A stretch of 64,000 nt of DNA, taken from NCBI RefSeq assembly GCF_030867145.1, contig NC_134414.1:133250465-133314464 (forward strand). The letters run 5' to 3'. Positions within the stretch are counted from its first letter, which is position 1; each line of letters opens with the position of its first letter. Source of the DNA: Opisthocomus hoazin. Taxonomy: Eukaryota > Chordata > Aves > Opisthocomiformes > Opisthocomidae. The translations under genes were made by a program, and so were the position numbers. Shown in pieces: positions 13,201 to 24,800 of the stretch. The notes beneath the pieces are model-generated. The model was not told where the DNA came from. It ran no database searches and worked only from the letters and a program-made list of their open reading frames with translations.

Positions 13201-13679
13201 GCCCTTTGGCTCTCTAGTGAGTTCTGGCATGATATTTTAAGTCCTTCGTGCCAGTGATGGTCATAGATGTCCACACATTTTACAGCAGCTGGATTCAGGC
13301 CCTCAGGACTTCAAGTCTCAGGTCCCTGCAAAAGGCTAAGTAGTAACTGGATACTCTTTTTATTGCTTGAATGGATCTTCTCACCTTTGATATTATCCAA
13401 CATTGCTTCCTCCTTAGATACCAAGAAGATTTTGGTCCTTTGCTGGAAGGATGCACCTGTTACTGTTGTCAGAGGCATACTCGTGCCTATGTCCATCACC
13501 TCCTCGTGACGAATGAGCTGTTGGCCGGTGTCCTGCTCATGATGCACAACTTCCAGCACTACTTCAGTTTCTTCAGCACCATACGGGATGCCTTAAGAGA
13601 TAATAAACTGGATCAGCTGAAGAAGGTTGTCTTCAGGCAGGCGCTTCAAGGCCCAGCAAATATGAAGCCAGGCCAGTGA
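1080..13679 (+). CDS. QTRT2: QTRT2, queuine tRNA-ribosyltransferase accessory subunit 2 (whole gene, 8 coding exons)
   Basis: Coding exons are 1080-1276, 1960-2015, 3884-3960, 6690-6899, 7852-8051, 10675-10826, 12352-12469 and 13418-13679. They join in frame to 1272 bases, giving 423 aa against about 415 in human. All introns are GT-AG. The product pairs with QTRT1 to form the eukaryotic tRNA-guanine transglycosylase, which replaces G34 by queuine in tRNAs for His, Asn, Asp and Tyr. The complex is associated with the outer mitochondrial membrane. Family signatures are [19 protein letters not shown] near residues 31-49, [12 protein letters not shown] in exon 5, and the zinc site C349, C351, C354 and H380 (CxCxxC then His). 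The accessory subunit lacks the catalytic aspartates of QTRT1. No internal stop or frameshift is seen, so the gene looks intact. The start was chosen because the next codons align with mammalian MKLSL-type starts. Confidence 0.96.
1960..2015 (+). CDS. QTRT2: QTRT2 coding exon 2
   Basis: A 56-base exon between ATGCAG and GTAAGG encodes [18 protein letters not shown]. It matches the conserved EYKEG(V/A)xKFIG region. It ends after the first base of Gly85. Confidence 0.93.
3884..3960 (+). CDS. QTRT2: QTRT2 coding exon 3
   Basis: A 77-base exon after TTCCCAG ends before GTAACT. It encodes [16 protein letters not shown] and on to NTNK, which matches the mammalian [16 protein letters not shown] segment. 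It ends in phase 0. Confidence 0.95.
6690..6899 (+). CDS. QTRT2: QTRT2 coding exon 4
   Basis: A 210-base exon encodes residues 111-180. It contains [20 protein letters not shown] and [11 protein letters not shown], both strongly conserved in QTRT2. The acceptor is CTGACAG and the donor is CCG|GTAAGG. A CAG three bases further on gives an alternative acceptor one codon shorter. Confidence 0.95.
7852..8051 (+). CDS. QTRT2: QTRT2 coding exon 5
   Basis: A 200-base exon encodes the TIM-barrel core. It contains [31 protein letters not shown] and [12 protein letters not shown]. The donor AG|GTAAGT splits Arg247. Confidence 0.96.
10675..10826 (+). CDS. QTRT2: QTRT2 coding exon 6
   Basis: A 152-base exon begins [20 protein letters not shown] and includes [14 protein letters not shown]. 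It corresponds to the barrel strand carrying the G(V/I)[15 protein letters not shown] motif. It ends in phase 1 before GTAGGC. Confidence 0.95.
12352..12469 (+). CDS. QTRT2: QTRT2 coding exon 7
   Basis: A 118-base exon encodes an acidic, poorly conserved linker that includes [11 protein letters not shown] and [12 protein letters not shown]. The human protein has a similar variable QQNG-containing linker at this position. The donor AG|GTACAT is weaker than the others. Phases on both sides agree. Confidence 0.88.
13418..13679 (+). CDS. QTRT2: QTRT2 coding exon 8 (zinc-binding C-terminus and stop)
   Basis: The last coding exon encodes [19 protein letters not shown], then [17 protein letters not shown], and stops with TGA at 13677-13679. 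It carries the zinc ligands C349, C351, C354 and H380, which are needed for fold and dimer formation in this family. The C-terminal tail ends KPGQ. Confidence 0.97.
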
Positions 13680-14760
13680 GTTTGGAGGAGGTTGCAGGCT
13701 ACATCCTGTATCCAGTGGGACTGTGTGAGGTGGACTGCCAACAGTGTCACCTGCATCTGCTAGTAGTAAATGCATTCCTTCCTGGAGCAAATTGAAGGGG
13801 ACATTTGAAGAAGATCTCACTTCCTGGCAGGAAAGGAAGATCTTACTCAAATGTCTCTTTCAGTCAATTGGCTTGCTGCATTCTTAGGGTGTGGAGGAGC
13901 CTGAACAGCTCATAAGACCAGTATGGACAGCTTTGTTTTTAGTTACTAACTGTTGGTTTTCTATGTGGAAGGACAGAATTATTGAACTTCTGACTGAAAA
14001 ATAAGCAGGGCATATGTTTAGAGTTAATCCAGCTGGTGACAGGAGGCTCAGCAGCTGTTTGGGACTCTCATTCCATACCGAATGCATGTTATAGGTAATT
14101 GTTTTTCTAGAAAATCCCAGTGGTATGGTTGTCCTGTCATGCCGCTTCTTGGGAGATCCTGCCTCAGTCTAACACACTGTTCCCTGTGGCCACTGCCGGC
14201 ATCTGTGTCCCTGGAAAGAATGAGTTGGAAGTGCCGCTGTCTTCGGTGGCACAGGGGACTGTCCGTGTGCTTCTCTTGGGCCGCCTGCAGTGCAGAATGT
14301 TCTCTGGGCCAGGAGGAGGCCCTCCACCTTGGCCTGGCCTTGAAAACCCTTGCCTCAGGAGTCCTGCTCTGTGACATTAGAGCCAGAAAGGAAAGAAGGT
14401 GTTTAATCCATGCCCTGCTACAGAGGAGTTTTTTAACTCTGTACCCTTTTACCCGTAAGGACTAAGATTTCACTCCCGCACTAGCATGTGGCTGATAATG
14501 AATGTACTGTTCTTTCCAGCTGTCCTAGCACTGGTCAAATAGCAGGCTGCACAGATGTCAGTGTGAGGTGGAGCTGTGGGAGCGATCTATTGCGGGAAAA
14601 GGTGTTTAGAAAAGGTTCTTGTGGCTCCTTGTTTTAAAATATGACTCAATTATGTCACATTCCTCTTACTCAGTTTTTTCTAATGCCCCTTAATTTGGAA
14701 TCCTGGATTTATTCATTTTATATTACAAAACAACAATAAAAAAAATTATTATTCATTAGA
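13680..14760 (+). other. QTRT2: Probable QTRT2 3' untranslated region
   Basis: No conserved coding sequence follows the stop. The first AATAAA after the stop codon on this strand is at 14735-14740, within an A/T-rich stretch, which would give a 3' UTR of about 1.07 kb. The 550 bases from there to the CR1 at 15313 contain nothing I recognise. Confidence 0.45.
14735..14740 (+). terminator. QTRT2: Candidate QTRT2 polyadenylation signal AATAAA
   Basis: AATAAA is followed by an A-rich then T-rich stretch. It is the first canonical hexamer after the QTRT2 stop codon. Usage is inferred. Confidence 0.4.
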
Positions 14761-15312
14761 CTGGCTCCTCAATGTGTGACAGAGGTGGTGTACCAGAGAG
14801 TTTTAGTGCAGTATGCAAGAAGATGTCTCCTGGGAACTTGACCTAGCACCCTGATGGACTCGTCTAGGAGTAGGATCTTTTCACGAAGCAGGGGTCCAAA
14901 TAATTTGCTTCAAAAGAAGCCATAATAGATGTACAAGTGTTAAAGACACCCACCTCTCCCTCTCCCCATAAAAACTCTACTACCTGAATTTACCTTAAAA
15001 AAATACGACAGTTAAAGTTGCTGGCCTTAAAGCAATTAAGGATTAATCTGCAGTTTGCTCTTCTTCACCATTTCTTTAATGTTTTAAGATGTTAGTATTT
15101 CCCATTGGAATGACTTCACCATAGAGTATAAGGACTTTTTGGCTTGCCTGTTAGCATTATCTGCACATCCCTGTTTCCCTGGGCAGATACTCACTGGTGT
15201 CAGAGTCCTTTCTACCATTCTGCGTGAGGCAGAAGGTCTGACGTTTTCAGGATCCATCCATCTTAACGGGCAGGGAATTCTAATGAAACAAATGTTTTGT
15301 GTTTCTTTCCAG

Positions 15313-17720
15313 AGGACTGCAGGATACGATGGATACACAGTGCTCGAGGTGTGGCCTCACCAGTGCCGAGTACAGGGGCACGATCACCTCCCTGCTCCTG
15401 CTGGCTACACCATTCCTGATAGAAGCCAGGATGCCATTGGCTTTCTTGGCCACCTGTTCAGCTGGCTGTCGACCAGCACCCCAAGGTCCTTTTCTGCTGG
15501 GTAGCTTTCCAGCTGCTCCTCCCCAAGCCTGTAAAGTTGCATGGGGTTGTTGTGACTGAAGTGCAGGACCCGGCATTCGGCCTTGTTGAACCTCATACAG
15601 TTGGTCTCGGCCCATCAATCCAGTCTGTCCAGATCCCTCTGCAGAGCCTTCCTACCCTCGAGCAGATTGACACTCCCGCCCAGCTTGGTGTCATCTGCAA
15701 ACTGACTGAGGGAGCACTCAATCCCCTCATCCAGATCATTGATAAAGATGTTAAATAAGACCAGACCCAAAACTGAGCCCTGGGGAACACCACTCGTGTT
15801 GGTGGTGACTGGCCACCAGCTGGATTTAACTCCATTCACCACAGCTCCCTGAGCTTGGTCATCCAGCCAGTTCTTTACCCAGTGAAGAGTACACTTGTCT
15901 AAGCCATAAGTCACTAGGTTCTCCAGGAGGATGCTGTGGGAGACAGCGTCAAAGGCCTTACTAAAGTCCAGGTAGATGAAGTCCACAGCCTTTCCCTCAC
16001 CCACTAGGCAGGTCACCTGGTCATAGCAGGACCTACCTTTCATGAACACATTCTGGCTGGGCCTGATCCCCTGGTTGTCCTTCACATGCCCAGTGAGTGC
16101 ACTCCAGATGAACTGTTCCACAATCTTCCCCAGCACCAAGGTCAGGCTGGCAGGCCTGTAGTTCCTGGGATTCTTCTTCCAATCCTTCTTGCAGATGGGT
16201 GTTACACTGGCAATCCTCCAGTCATCTGGGACCTCCCCTGCTAGACAGGGCTGCTGATAGATGATGGAGAGTGGCTTGGTCAGCTTCTCCACCAGTTCCC
16301 TCAGCACTCTTGGGTGGATCCCATCTGGCCCCATAGACTTGTAAGTGTCCAGGTGGCATAGCAGGTCGTTAACTGCTTCCTCCTGGATTATGGGAGATTT
16401 ATTCTGCTCTCCATCCCTGCCCTCCGGCTCAGGGGGCTGACTACCCTGGGAATAACCAGTCTGACTATTAAAGACTGAGGCAAAGAAGGCATTAAGTACT
16501 TCAGCGTTTTCCTCATCCTTAGTGGCAATGTTCCCTCCTGCATCCTATAAAGGATGGAGATTCTCCTTGGCCCTCTGTTTGTTGTTGATGTATTTGTAAA
16601 AACATTTTTTGTTGTCCCTTACAACAGTGGCCAGCCTGAGTTCTAGCTGGGCTTTTGCCTTTCTAATTTCCTCTCTGCATGACCTAACAAGACCCTGTAC
16701 TCCTCTTGAGTTGCCTGCCCCTTCTTCTATAGGTGGTAGACTCTCCTTTTTTTCCTGAGTCCCAGCAAGAGCTCCATGTTCAGCTATGCTGGTCATCTTC
16801 CCTGCCGATTCGTCTTGCTGCACAAGGGGACAGCCTGCTCCTGTGGCTCTAAGATTTCCTCCTTGAAGAATGTCCAGCCTTCCTGGATCCCTTTGCCCTT
16901 GAGGACTCTCTCCCAAGGGCCCTTCTCAACCAGCATCCTGAACAGGCCAAAGTCTGCCCTCTGAAACTCCATGGTGGTGGTTTTGCTGGCCCCCCTGTTT
17001 ACTTCACCACGAACCGAGAACTCTGTCATTTTGTGGTTGCTAAGGCTAAGATGATCTCTGACCACCACATCTCCCACCAGTCCTTCTCTGTTAGTAAACA
17101 GCAGGTCTAGCGAGGCACCTCCCCTGGTAGGCTCACTTACCAGCTGTGTCAGGAAGTTATCTGCCACATACTCCAGGAACCTCCTGGGCTGTTTCCTCTC
17201 TGCTGTGTTGTATTTCCAGCAGACGTCTGGTGAGTTCAAGTCCCTCACAAGAACAAGGGCTAGCAATTGTGAGACTTCTGCCAGCCTCTTGCAGAAAACT
17301 TCATCTACCTCTTCATCCTGGTTGGGTGGCCTATAACAGATCCCCAGCAGGATGTCTGCCTTGTTGGCTTTCCTCCTCATCTTTACCCATAAGCGCTAGA
17401 CCTTGTCATCACAGTTGTCGAGCTCTATACAATCGAAGCAGTCCCTAACATACAGAGCCACCCCACTGCCTCTCCTTCCTTGCCTGTCCCTTCTGAAGAG
17501 CTTATACCCATGCATCGCAGCACTCCAGTCATCAGAGTCGTCCCGCCACGTTTCTGTGATGGCAACCAAGTCATAGCTGTCCTGCTGCACAATGGCTTCC
17601 AGCTCCTCCTGTTTGTCACCCATGCTATGAGCATTGGTGTAGATGCACTTGAGCTGGGCCATCGATCTCACCCCGACCTCAGCACACCACACCTGGGCTC
17701 ATCTTTAGTGAGCCTGGTTA
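15313..17720 (-). mobile_element. CR1 LINE with endonuclease and reverse-transcriptase remnants, 3' end missing
   Basis: On the minus strand, 17692-17396 encodes the start of a CR1 ORF2 endonuclease (LKCIYTNAHSMGDKQEELE, ITETW). 17380-16793 encodes the rest of the endonuclease (RPPNQDEEVDE). 16916-16545 encodes the linker. 16334-15615 encodes reverse-transcriptase motifs, including [21 protein letters not shown] and FADDTKL. 15618-15313 continues to [13 protein letters not shown]. The pieces are in different frames with stops, so the copy is dead. About 500 bases of the usual CR1 3' region, including the terminal octamer repeats, are absent at the left end. Confidence 0.95.
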
Positions 17721-19176
17721 GATCCTCTTCCCAGCCTTACTAGAGATGAGCCCAGGGGTGGCATGCCAATAACAAGTGCCAGTATATTCTCAGTAACCCT
17801 TCTGCTCTTCCTTCTGGCCTCCCAGTCTTCCCATGCTGCTGTGTTCCTGCTCATTCTCCAGTCACGCCAATCAGGTTTTCCTGTTAGGGTTCTCTGCTTA
17901 GCACCTGTGTGTGTCTACAGAGCTGCACAAAGGGAACAATTTCCTGCTGGGCATGTTTTGATCAGGTAAAGATGCTTATTATCTAACGAACACAGTAACG
18001 AACTGCTCTAACCCTAAAACATCCCTAACGTGTTTTGTATAAACGAGTTTTCAATCTGTCAGTCCTCCTAGTTCACATCGTAAAAATTCAGCAACATTTT
18101 TCATGCTAACTTAGAAAGTTTTTTATTTTGTTTCCAAGCAGAGATCTAATTTCTCTCAAAACCAGAATTCTCGCCCTTATATGGGGAAGAAAACTAAACT
18201 TTTCATGGAGAAGTGAAAACTGAAATGAATAAGGAGTGGAAAATTTTCTGTGCTAAATTAAATTTATCTAGGAGTCCAAAACCATCCTTGACTGCCATCC
18301 ATCCCCAAATGGCAGAATACAACAGAGCAAAGCAGAACACAAAAGAGATGGTGTGCTACAAAAACATTGGCCCCTTGAACGTCTTTCCCTTAGCAACTTT
18401 TAGTGTAGCCTTCCCCTCAATAAAGAAAAATCTTTCATGCTATTCTCATTCTGATGAGAATAACTGGCAGGGCCACATGTTAAATGTGAAGTCCTGTGCC
18501 TTTCTGACCACTTTGTCAGTATTCTGCTCAGTAACTTACTCCTTTCAGAGCTGTTTTAATATTGCAGGCTCTTTAGCAATGTCAAAGGTCTGCTTTAAAA
18601 TGTGTTAAGGAAAAAAAATCAAATCCGTTTATCACAAAAATGATTTCTCCTTCCCTCCAGGTCTGTCATTTCTTCCCCCATACATTCCCCCACCCTATCC
18701 ATCCTCTGAATTACTAGCACACGGTGTCCCTGAGAGGTAGTATGAAGCCTTGTCTGACAGCTTCTAGGTCTGCTCTTCTGTGGCTCTATGAGATTGCAGG
18801 AGCTGCCCAAGACTGGAACTGTTCCAGCAGGGAGCTCCATTTATTTCTACATCTCTGAGGTCCAGAGGGCCTTCAGATCATGCATAGAAAAATCAGCTCC
18901 AGGTATGTTCAGAGGTGCTTTTAAGCATCGGGTAGCTTTTTTTTTCTTCCTGAACTCTGTTGATTCATAACCTGACTTGGCAGGCCAAGAGCTGTTTAAA
19001 AAAAATAGCCCCAATAAAATGTTTAAACCTTCCTCTCAGTAATTTCAGAGAGGTTTCCTCTGCGATATGGAAGGCATACACAAAATAGATGATGCTGCAG
19101 GCCAGTTTAATGGTCTTATTTGTGGTACTCTGGGGTGATCTACATAATTCACTAGGAACTTCATCTCTTTCTGGTA

Positions 19177-19392
19177 ATGCAGCACTCACTTCTCCAGACT
19201 ATTCGAGATGTTCGAGGACGTGTTACCATGCTTCTTGAAGCACATTCTGTAGACGTGATGGGACTTTTAGAACAAAAAGAGAGTGAAGTTAAACCCCTTG
19301 GAGAAGTTGGAGCTAGATTGGCAAAGTTGGTGCTGGCACAAAAGTGGTTAACGTCTTCCTGCAGCAAAATGTTCTTCTTGTTTCCCTGTTGA
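19177..19392 (+). other. Coding-like segment, unassigned
   Basis: An open frame begins MQHSLLQTIRDVRG and continues with LLEAHSVDVMGLLEQKE, then EVGARLAKLVLAQK. Its composition (many E, K, L and V, few C or W) is protein-like up to about 19341, then becomes chance-like. A possible acceptor, AATGCAG, ends at 19182. No good donor follows, as GTGGTT at 19342 is weak. I do not recognise the protein. It could be a pseudogene fragment or chance. Confidence 0.25.
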
Positions 19393-19926
19393 TGTTGCCA
19401 GTGTGAATGGCGTCTGTCAGAGCGTGTGGTCTCCTCCTTGGCTGCATATTGGCTGGGAAAAGCAATACCTTCCCTGCCTCACAGTGAGGTGATGATGAGC
19501 TGCCTGGTTACTTCTACATCTGTCATCTGTACGATTTAATTAACTTGGTCAGGTGAAGGTGCAACACAGTGGGATGCTCTGTCACAGCTCTGATGTACCT
19601 TCTCCAGCTCCTGGCCTCACTCCCCATCATTTCAGACACTTCAGAGAAAGCCTGCTCTGTTCAGCAGCTCTTTGTGTGTCTGAACATCTTGCAGAAGTCT
19701 TTGGGGAGCAGGTTTGGATGAGAAGGGGTTACGTGGTTAACCAGGGTTATTTCAAACTTATTTCAAACTGAAAATTTAAGAAGCTGTATAGTGGGGACAG
19801 GGCCATATGTAAAGAAATTGTAACTGGAGGCATCTGGATCCACTAGACAGTTCTGGATTAGCCAGCTGCCTGTCTTGCTATCCTCTTGCTGCTGGGTAAA
19901 GCATTTTCTGGCCAAGGGGATGGCCA

Positions 19927-20175
19927 GTGTGCTGGGAAAGGCAATGGTTGTGGTTCATGCCTGCAGGTCTACAGGACGAGGTGCATCTCATCCACCCATG
20001 CTTGCAGAGCAGCTTGATTTCAAGATTTTTGGTCAAGAAAATATCTAAGAACTATGGCCTTAGATACGATGGTCCAAGAGAGATTTTCACAAAAGAAAAA
20101 ATTGGTTTCAAGGTTCCTTGGCCAGAGTTCCTGGACCCATTCCAGCGCTATGTGTATGACACCTTCCCCTCTTGA
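19927..20175 (+). other. Coding-like segment ending in a stop, unassigned
   Basis: From about 20018 the frame reads RFLVKKISKNYGLRYDGP, then REIFTKEKIGFKVPWPEF and FQRYVYDTFPS before TGA at 20173. The aromatic- and lysine-rich composition resembles the end of a real protein. The upstream part of the frame (19927-20010) looks random. I do not recognise it. It may be the last exon or a retrocopy fragment of an unknown gene, or chance. Confidence 0.25.
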
Positions 20176-21749
20176 CTTGACTCCCTTTCCGAGGTAGTGG
20201 GCATGTATTGCAAAGCATGATACCAAGGTGGCTTTGTAGCAGTGCTTTGTGCTTGTTGCTACCTCCTTCCACAGGAGAACGGTTGGTTTGCCTTTTGCCA
20301 AGGTAATCGGGGGAGGTATTGATGTGATGTAGCCAAAACATTGCAGGGAGTCAGCAGAGCTGAGGCTACAAATCTGTCCTGAGCTCTTTACGCTGCCCTT
20401 CCCAGACCAGAATGGAACCGTCTACAATGTAATGTCAAACTTAATGCTACTATGTGCTGAAAAACGGCTGAGGAATCCAACCCTTGGGAAAGCCAGGAGC
20501 TTTCTCCGGGCAAAGCTGACTGAACTGGGATGGGAGAGAACACAGAGACTGGAAGGCAGCCAAAGCCTTCAAAGAGATGCAGCATCTTCAAGGAAGGGAG
20601 CAGGAGATGGAGCATCTGGGAGGAAGGAGCAGAGGCAAACAAGACGACGAAGATTTGGCAAGGCCAGCAAAGAAAGGAGTGGGAGCTGTGCAGTATGTCC
20701 ACAAGTAGCATTGCCAACACTGAGCTGCAGCAGATGCTGGCATGTGCCTGTTTACATCTCTTGTTTTGCGCATGTCTTGAGGAGGAAGCAGCATTCTGTT
20801 GTTGTTCAGGAAGTTTAGCAATGGCTGCTGTACTCCTGCTCACAAAGGCAAAAGGCTGCAGGGTAGTGCTGGTGGCCTTCAGACATGAGGCTGACAGGAA
20901 ATTGAGAGCTGGACTCACCCCCGATATGTGACTCGCCTTCTGCCCGCAGCCGGTGCCACCATAAACATTCAAGAGAGTCCTACAACATTAACGATCCACC
21001 CATCTCCCCCTGCCTGGCCCTCACAGAAGCGCTGCTTCCTCTCAGCTGAGGCACCTGCCTCACAGCCCTGCCACCACAGCACAGGCTGGCAGAAAGAGAC
21101 GTAAGGTTCCATGACAAGTGTGCTTCTGCCCAGTGAGAAGTAGCCTTGATTTGTGCTGTTCAATTCACCATGCTCACAGCTGCAGGGTAGAACTTGCTAA
21201 ACCTGACAAAAGTCCCTAGGGCAGGGAACCAGGAGGTTCCTTCCCACATCGCCAAACATACAGCAGCCTGGTGCTTGTCTCGCTGAAATGCTTAAATCAT
21301 TATGCTGAAATTAATTTTTGATTATGTTGGTTTTCTTCTTTGGCTCTAGGGGTTTTCTTTTTCTTTGCCTCACATTTCCAGAGGAATTCAGGGAAGAGAT
21401 GAGACCAGTGTCTGGCAGGAAGAGATTCACTGACATGTGGCCAGAATCATGAAGGAGACTCAGGAGAATTCGTCGCTTGGGCCTGGGAGAAAGAGCATCC
21501 CTGTTGGAGAAAGGTGTGGTTGGTGTCAGAGATGATGGGCTCCTGCTCTGGTGCTTGAGGCAGTATGAAACCAAGGAAGGGTGGCATGAGTGGTGCCAGG
21601 AAAGCAGAACGAGAAAGGTCACAGCTCTGTCTTGGGTTGAGATTGGCTGTTTGGAGAGTAACCGAGCACAGCTGGATCAGTGGCATTTGAGATTGAAAGG
21701 GAGGACTGGTCTGGGATATATCTTCTACCTCCTGTTCAATGTCATTCAG

Positions 21750-21867
21750 CAAGACGTACGTAGCAGCTGATGCTGATTTTGAAGAAGTACCGTTTCATAT
21801 CCCTCACATCTTGAATTGGCTGCAGCCTTGTCAACCTTCCTTTGCTCCTAAGGCAGCAGGTCAGGTG
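21750..21867 (+). other. Candidate unassigned coding exon
   Basis: A pyrimidine-rich tract from 21721 leads to an acceptor, CATTCAG, at 21749. An open 118-base segment follows and ends at a strong donor, GTG|GTAAGA. One frame is open and reads AADADFEEVPFHIPHILNW, then LQPCQPSFAPKAAG. The exon would begin in phase 2 and end in phase 0. I do not recognise the peptide, and no partner exon is certain. Confidence 0.3.
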
Positions 21868-24800
21868 GTAAGATACTACCAGGAGATGACAACTGTGTTA
21901 ATTCGTTATTACGATTTGATAAGGATAAGTTCACTTGAATTGTTCAGTCAAAGGCTAACTCAGATTTGGGGTACTCGCATTGGTCTGAGACGGAGCTGAT
22001 GTGCCCGTTCTCTTTGGGAGATGAGACACCTCACAGCCAGGAGCGTTTGCAGGCTGAAGCCTGCCAGAGCCTGTCATCACTTTGTGCACAAACCATCACA
22101 CACTTGGCTGGAACTAATCAGATTGGTACCAGCGTCCTCTGGGTGACCGCAGTTCCTATTTGCAGTTTTCTGAACATCACCATACCAGCAGCCCGCAGCT
22201 TGTTGATCCTTCCTCGACGTGCTGGCATTGATTCTTCAAAAACCCTCATGTCAGTAACGGTGGCTGAGACAGGGCTGTGCTCTGCAGTAAGCGTAAGCCC
22301 AGCTGTGTCTCACGTAGGGCTGCCCTCCCAGAGGAGCTGCCCGCCTGAGCAGGTTGTGCTGACCCCAGCTGTGGTCAGAGGACCAGCCTGGGGAAGCGGG
22401 TCCCCAGGTCACCCCAGAGCCCCTCAGAAAGGCTGCAGGACAGCAGACGCTGGCTGTACCCCCTGCCAAGGGGGAGCTGCTCATGCATAGCCCCACAGCA
22501 GGGTCCGGCCAAGCTCAGCTGAGTAGCTGGCCTGCCCATCCCCGAAGGAGTCCAGTGAGGATTACCTGGGGAAGCGAGATTGTCTGCAAGACTTTGCTTT
22601 GTCCTTGTTATAATCTGACAGATGCATTTTTTTTTAGGTCTGTCTGCAGCTGGGATTGTGAAGACAACGCGTCCCACAGCTGCTGCAAGGTGCGTTGGAG
22701 CAGGTTAGCTGAGCAGTGTCACCTGCAGAGCAGCAGGGCCATGCCAGCGGGTGAAACCCTCCTCCTCCATCATTCCCTCGCCTTCCCGGCAGGCAGCTTT
22801 CCCTCATGGGAGATATTTTTTACCTTCTCCCTTGTGGGCCTTCGTGCTTTGCCGCTTAAAGACTCCTGCGTGACCTGGTGCCTGTCGTGCCTGCTGCTGC
22901 CTCCGATGGGAAGAGTCTTTTATGGTTTCTTCTCTGTTTATGTTTCACAATGTAAAACTCAACATAAGAACTGCTGATTTTAGCTCTGGATAGCTTCAGT
23001 GTGCTACCTGGTACCATTTCAGGTTTTAGTAATGTGGGTAACCTGTGGTTTTGCTGCTGGTCCTGAAGTTTAAGTCGCGGCCCTGGAGAACACAGCTGAG
23101 AGCCATGGGACACACATGGGGCTCTGATCTGTGACGAACATCTCTTGCGTTACCTGCACCCAAATAAGCCACAGAAGTAGCTGCAATAACCACCATAGAG
23201 CAGCCTAAATAAATAGAAATTTTTGTTGGTCTGAAGGGGTGGCAGTGAGATATGGAGACGCTTGCTGCTTGCTTCTGCCCGCCATGCTTGTAGGAGTGAG
23301 TGACTGAGACCTGCTCGGGGTGGGCTGTCTCCTCTTGCCTTGTTTTCAGATGATTGGTACCCACCTTAACTACTCTCTACCATCATAGCTACGGCACAGC
23401 AGCCTGAGGAGAGGTTGCAGGCTGAGAGGCACCATGGAGAGTAGGTTGCTGCCTGGCCAGATGTCCTTTCCAGCCCTGAGTCCTGCCACTTATTCTGAAA
23501 AACCTCTTGATCTGAACTGCTGATTCATAATCCATTTTATTTACATGTTTTATGCTCTAAAAAAAAGCACCTCAGAGCTGCAGCCGCCATCAGGGTCCCC
23601 CGTGCCCCTCCAGGGAGGGCACTGGGAGGTGCACACCCCCCCCGGGTGGGCTGTGCTGTTTCAGAGCCCCAAAGAGCAGCGTCACAGGCGGGAGCAGCAA
23701 ACCTGACGCACGCAACGTGGGGCACACCTACCACAGGCGTACCCCTGGGTGCCCCAGGTACGTGTGGAGGAGACCAGGGGCTCTGTGGCTTTGCCCGAGC
23801 CAGTGTTCAGTGCTGTGAGAGAGCTGCGTGTGGCTGCGAACCGGAGCGAGCGCAGCCCACGGCGCGGCTGCCGAGCAAGCCATGGGGGAACACGGGCCCA
23901 GCGGCTCGGTCGTCTGGGCTCCTGCAGCTCAGTCAGAACCTACGGCTCTGCGAGCTGGGACACGTCCGCCTGGAGAAACAGTGGAGGCAGGGGATAAATG
24001 GTGTTTTTCAGTCCATTTCTCCAGTGTGCTGTCATTGCGTCTAGACAGGCGGTGCTTGGATGGCTGCTTTGTACCTTGCAGGGGAGGCTGCTCTTCCCAG
24101 GGGTTCTGCCAGCTCGCCTTCGCCTCCAAAGGGTCTTAACTCTGCTCAGCTACAGCAGAGAAGCTTCCTGGCTGTTTGGTCTGCCGGCTTGTTTGCAAAT
24201 GATACCCAGCACAGGGAACCGTCGGTGTCCCGTTCCTGCTGCCTGGTGGAGCGGCGTGAAGCTGAGCACAGACCCCAGGACCGCTCGCTGACATCTGCCC
24301 AGCCGCTGTCAGAGCCGCTCTCCTGACACCCAGAATTATTTACAGCCTGCGGCAGTCTCTGAGCTCCGTCTTTCTCTCTGCGGGAGAGGACCTTTCTGCG
24401 TTCTCCAAAGGCTCTTCGAATGTGATCATCAGCATGTAAATGAACCCCTGTACCACGCCTGTGGTTCTTCAGCCGAGCACAGAGTCACAGCTCACCTCTC
24501 CTCTTCCAGCTAGCCATGGAGCCAGGGGAAAAGAAAAACAGCGAAGAAGAAAACATTGTAGAAAACGAAGGTTAGGAGGAAGCATTTCAGTTAAACAACG
24601 AGGGAGTGCAGATTATTCTACTGCAAATTATGAGTGGAGGTTTGTGAAGCACAGCTCCTGGGGGGGGCCCTCAGCTGTCCCCTTGGCTTGCTGGGGAGGG
24701 GTGGTGGGTATCAACTGGTTGCACCTTTGATTGCTTCTGTTCCTTGGCCTTTCCTGTGAGGCCACCAGTGTTCACATTGCTGCAGTAAAACTGGACATGG

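Noticed and set aside
18213..18608. 131-codon open frame
   Set aside because: Composition is unremarkable, with no family motif or splice context.
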